From assembly GCA_963930655.1 (NCBI GenBank), contig OZ005600.1:5707501-5771500 (forward strand): a DNA stretch of 64,000 nucleotides. The letters are read 5' to 3'. The first letter of the stretch is position 1, and the number at the start of each line of letters is the position of its first letter. The translations under genes were made by a program, and so were the position numbers. The notes beneath the pieces are model-generated. The model was not told where the DNA came from. It made no database searches and worked only from the letters and a program-made list of their open reading frames with translations. Shown here in pieces: positions 61,536-64,000 of this stretch. The DNA is from Myrica gale (taxonomy: Eukaryota; Streptophyta; Magnoliopsida; Fagales; Myricaceae).

Positions 61536-62747
61536 TCCCACTTCCTCAATACCAAATTGTGCCCCACACTAATTCCTCAAAACGAAATTTATTTACCTCT
61601 TTTGCTTATTGCTGTCTTTATTTTGTCATGCAGTTTGATAGAGGGTGTTTTTTTTTTCCTCCAATTTTCTGGGCCATGGCTAAGCTGTATGTATTTTTTT
61701 CGTTTTCTGGCAAGCTTTGTGTATAAATCCTTATTTCGCAGACTTATCCGCTAGATTAATGAAAAATTAAGCTGGTATATATGCTATACGCGTCACTTGC
61801 AGCATTAGCACTTTACAATTCACGATTCGTTCAGCTAGCAATCGATCAGTACGTCCAAGATTCACCTTGATGAATGCTTAGTTGGTTTGGTTAAATCCAC
61901 TTCGCATTAATATTATAACGAAAGGCTGAGAAAGAAGAGAATAGTCGAAGGAGAACAAAATTAAGCGAATCATCCCCGACCCAGCTGCCGGCAGATTACA
62001 ATAACTGTACCCCTCATCAATTTGAGTTCTAAATGGGACATCTATTCCTAGTCTCAATTTAAAGAGGCGATTCCCTTTGAAGAAGTTATGCCAATCTTCC
62101 AAGCCTTGTAGAACGAAGGAATAGCCCAAATCAGCCAACCATAGGGAAGATCCTAAGGATTATTCCCATGTATGGCTCAAATGAGATGACTTTATTGCCA
62201 TATTGTTCTCGATCGAGTTTATGCTCCTTTCCTTTTGTGGCCTGTTTTTCCTTTAATTTTTCCCAAATAGTGAACATTAATAGAAAGTAACTGCTCGTCC
62301 TCCAAGCGATCGCTTCCCATGGTTGAGTCTGAATGTTTCCTTTTCTCAGAAGTGGAGAACTACCATTGGGCCATATAGACTGGTGTTCAAGCGTTTAATT
62401 AGCAGTAGTAGTACTCCCTAGTCTGAACTTCTTACATGTGCATGGCATTGCTAGGTCTAAACAAGATTTCCTTCAGGAATTGGCAATTTGGACTGATCGG
62501 TATTTTGCAAACTATATCTAATTTTCTTAAACTATATCAGTATTTTGCTTGCTTTTGTGACATTAATCAACCTTGAGATGACAATAGTACTTTTGCTTTG
62601 CTCAGATATATGCACCCTAGAATTCCCATCTTGAACAAGAAACAAGCACCATGAATTCTCATTAAGATATATGTAAGAACAATCGAAGATTGGGTTAAAA
62701 GTACAAAACCTCACTCCTACTATAAACAATAACTTGTTGGTCGGAAC
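61536..62747. other. Spacer between B-box relic and clathrin assembly gene
   Basis: No gene supported. A minus-strand open frame at 61878-62138 (86 codons) has ordinary-looking composition, but I recognise no family. Confidence 0.4.
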
Positions 62748-64000
62748 TCATACCTTGGGTACCATGCTATTTGTATCGAGACACGTTGTAAATGGGTTTA
62801 GAAAACCACTAGGCTTCCATTGCTCACTCTCTATAAGATTCACTAAATCCCCTAGTTTATGCTGGGCAGAAAGATCACAGACCACCGTACCACTTAAAAG
62901 TCTGTCGACTGGAACTTGTAATTGATTGGGATGATCATCTTCATCAAACACCACCCACACCTTGCTTATTTTGGTCTCGAGAGCGCATGAGAAAAGAGTA
63001 GATGAAAAAATAATATCGCTCTCGTTTTGTTTCTTTTTGCCTTCGTTTGCTGCTATTACCACTTGCGGCTTGGTCGATTTTGATGGACAGCCCAAGATAG
63101 GAGGAGGAGCTGGATAAGTAGTCTTGCTCAATACCGAGCCATAGGATATAGCCGGAGGGTTTTGAGGACAGCCCAAGCATTGTTCCAATGCCATAACATG
63201 CTCCGTGGTGATAATTTGAACCAAAGGGTACTCCAGGTGCTTATTTTCAATAACCCTTTTGCAAATCTCATACAGATCATGAAGCTCTTGACTTTGGTGG
63301 GAAGCCCTCTTGAGTATGTTACAGGCTAAAGCCCTCGCGGCCTTTGTTAAATCAAAGAACATATTAACAAGAGACGCGATGCCTTCACATAGCTCCGAGT
63401 ATACTTGAAAGCTCTCTTTCAAGGTGTTGCTCATAGCTGCTTGAGCCAGGTTATCTGAAGGCAAAATATCCAATGGTGAACAATCTAAGACCCTATCTAT
63501 AAGCAGTTGACATTTTGGCAGTTTGCGAAATACCATATCGATGGACTTCTCTTCGTAGCATCGAAACTCCAAGCTTTTTGACATGATGGGTTGCAGTTTG
63601 CCTGCTTGGTTGATGAGCCAGCCCATCCTTTCTTCCAGATATGCTGCATATTTGTGTAGAAAACAAACTGAATGGTCAGAATCATTAGAAAACCGGCGGG
63701 TACTCATTTTGAGATGACCGGAAGCACGTGCACAGCGCAGCTGTTGCTCAAAGCAACGGTTGCCTCCACGTAGGAGGCGATGGATCAGCACAAGGGTCTT
63801 GAGGGCCACCACGCGGTCTCTGGTTTTGCAAAGACGACGGGAAATTCTCTCAGCGAGAAAAGGGATGGATCCGGGAGAGTTAGAGACAAGGAAGAGGATC
63901 TCATGCATGTGCCTGTCGTCGATGGGGCCATTATCATGGCCGGTAGCACGCAGGACTGCAATCTCTATGTTGGAAAAGCCATCGTGATGATTCTGTATCA
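62748..64000 (-). CDS. ANTH-domain clathrin assembly protein (AP180/CALM-like), 5' partial
   Basis: Adaptor that binds PI(4,5)P2 and clathrin at endocytic sites. An uninterrupted minus-strand frame runs from the window edge to the stop at 62748, giving 416 residues plus a partial codon. The frame is open above the Met at 63908 (IEIAVLRATGHDNGPIDDRH), so that Met is internal and the true start lies beyond the window. The ANTH helical solenoid is visible: RRLCKTRDRVVALKTLVLIH, RLLRGGNRCFEQQLRCAR, HKYAAYLEERMGWLINQ and ARALACNILKRASHQSQEL. The C-terminal part is short and Pro/Lys-rich with a single NPF motif (SGFLNPFTT), which can bind EH domains. The lipid-binding N-terminal helix is outside the window. 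At1g33340 is the remembered closest relative. Confidence 0.92.
   Translation of the reverse strand, partial: IQNHHDGFSNIEIAVLRATGHDNGPIDDRHMHEILFLVSNSPGSIPFLAERISRRLCKTRDRVVALKTLVLIHRLLRGGNRCFEQQLRCARASGHLKMSTRRFSNDSDHSVCFLHKYAAYLEERMGWLINQAGKLQPIMSKSLEFRCYEEKSIDMVFRKLPKCQLLIDRVLDCSPLDILPSDNLAQAAMSNTLKESFQVYSELCEGIASLVNMFFDLTKAARALACNILKRASHQSQELHDLYEICKRVIENKHLEYPLVQIITTEHVMALEQCLGCPQNPPAISYGSVLSKTTYPAPPPILGCPSKSTKPQVVIAANEGKKKQNESDIIFSSTLFSCALETKISKVWVVFDEDDHPNQLQVPVDRLLSGTVVCDLSAQHKLGDLVNLIESEQWKPSGFLNPFTTCLDTNSMVPKV

Noticed and set aside
61878-62138. 86-codon minus-strand open frame, first suspected to be an organelle DNA insert
   Set aside because: I could not match it to any mitochondrial or plastid gene I know, so neither claim is supported.

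Overview
The window is nuclear DNA of a dicot plant. It is AT-rich and gene-dense, with small exons, GT-AG introns and long introns full of transposon debris. It encodes plant-only proteins: a photosystem II antenna, a plastid P-loop ATPase, PLS-class PPR proteins and an ER-type small heat shock protein. The LINE and RNase H-like remnants look to me like those of woody rosids, possibly Fagales, but this is a weak inference. No bacterial, phage or CRISPR feature was seen.

Layout. 1-717: internally deleted LINE. 1382-7190 (+): C-terminal part of TFIIIC subunit GTF3C3. 7725-9937 (-): LHCB5/CP26. 11122-12886 (-): short glycine-rich protein. 13218-16795: an inverted repeat enclosing a broken JMJ25-like demethylase fragment and a truncated PPR fragment that point at each other. 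16979-23376 (+): plastid Ycf45/SPD1-like P-loop ATPase. 23.4-28.5 kb: AT-rich spacer with MITEs and a broken berberine-bridge-enzyme-like gene. 28.6-30.7 kb: nested retroelement debris. 31002-33020 and 33918-35767 (+): two tandem single-domain cupins. 37000-37338: hAT transposase remnant. 37656-39095 (+): fructokinase. 39541-48325 (-): 15-exon mitochondrial-type CLPX with a complete TRIM and a Tourist-like MITE in its introns. 50519-52477 (-): membrin Golgi SNARE. 54076-55674 (+): intronless PPR-E protein. 58019-58594 (-): ER HSP22. 60485-61030 (-): LINE 3' end. 61108-61535 (+): B-box gene relic. 62748-64000 (-): ANTH-domain clathrin assembly protein, whose 5' end lies beyond the window.

The intact genes do not form a pathway. 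They span transcription (TFIIIC), light harvesting, plastid and mitochondrial homeostasis, sugar phosphorylation, Golgi SNARE function, RNA editing, ER proteostasis and endocytosis. What links them is ancestry. From memory of Arabidopsis locus names, LHCB5, the glycine-rich gene, the cupins, fructokinase, HSP22 and B-box match At4g10340 down to At4g10240 in order. The P-loop ATPase, CLPX, PPR and clathrin-assembly genes match At1g33290-At1g33360. The window would then keep an unfractionated ancestral gene order that Arabidopsis has split between two chromosomes.

The least ordinary parts are the inverted-repeat block at 13.2-16.8 kb, a MULE-type MITE with a 9-bp target duplication, the complete TRIM, a 20-bp palindromic tandem array near 49.2 kb, and a perfect 36-bp palindrome centred on a TATA-like core at 29.46 kb. 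All exon coordinates were read by eye from splice signals, reading-frame continuity and remembered family sequences; none was aligned to a database.
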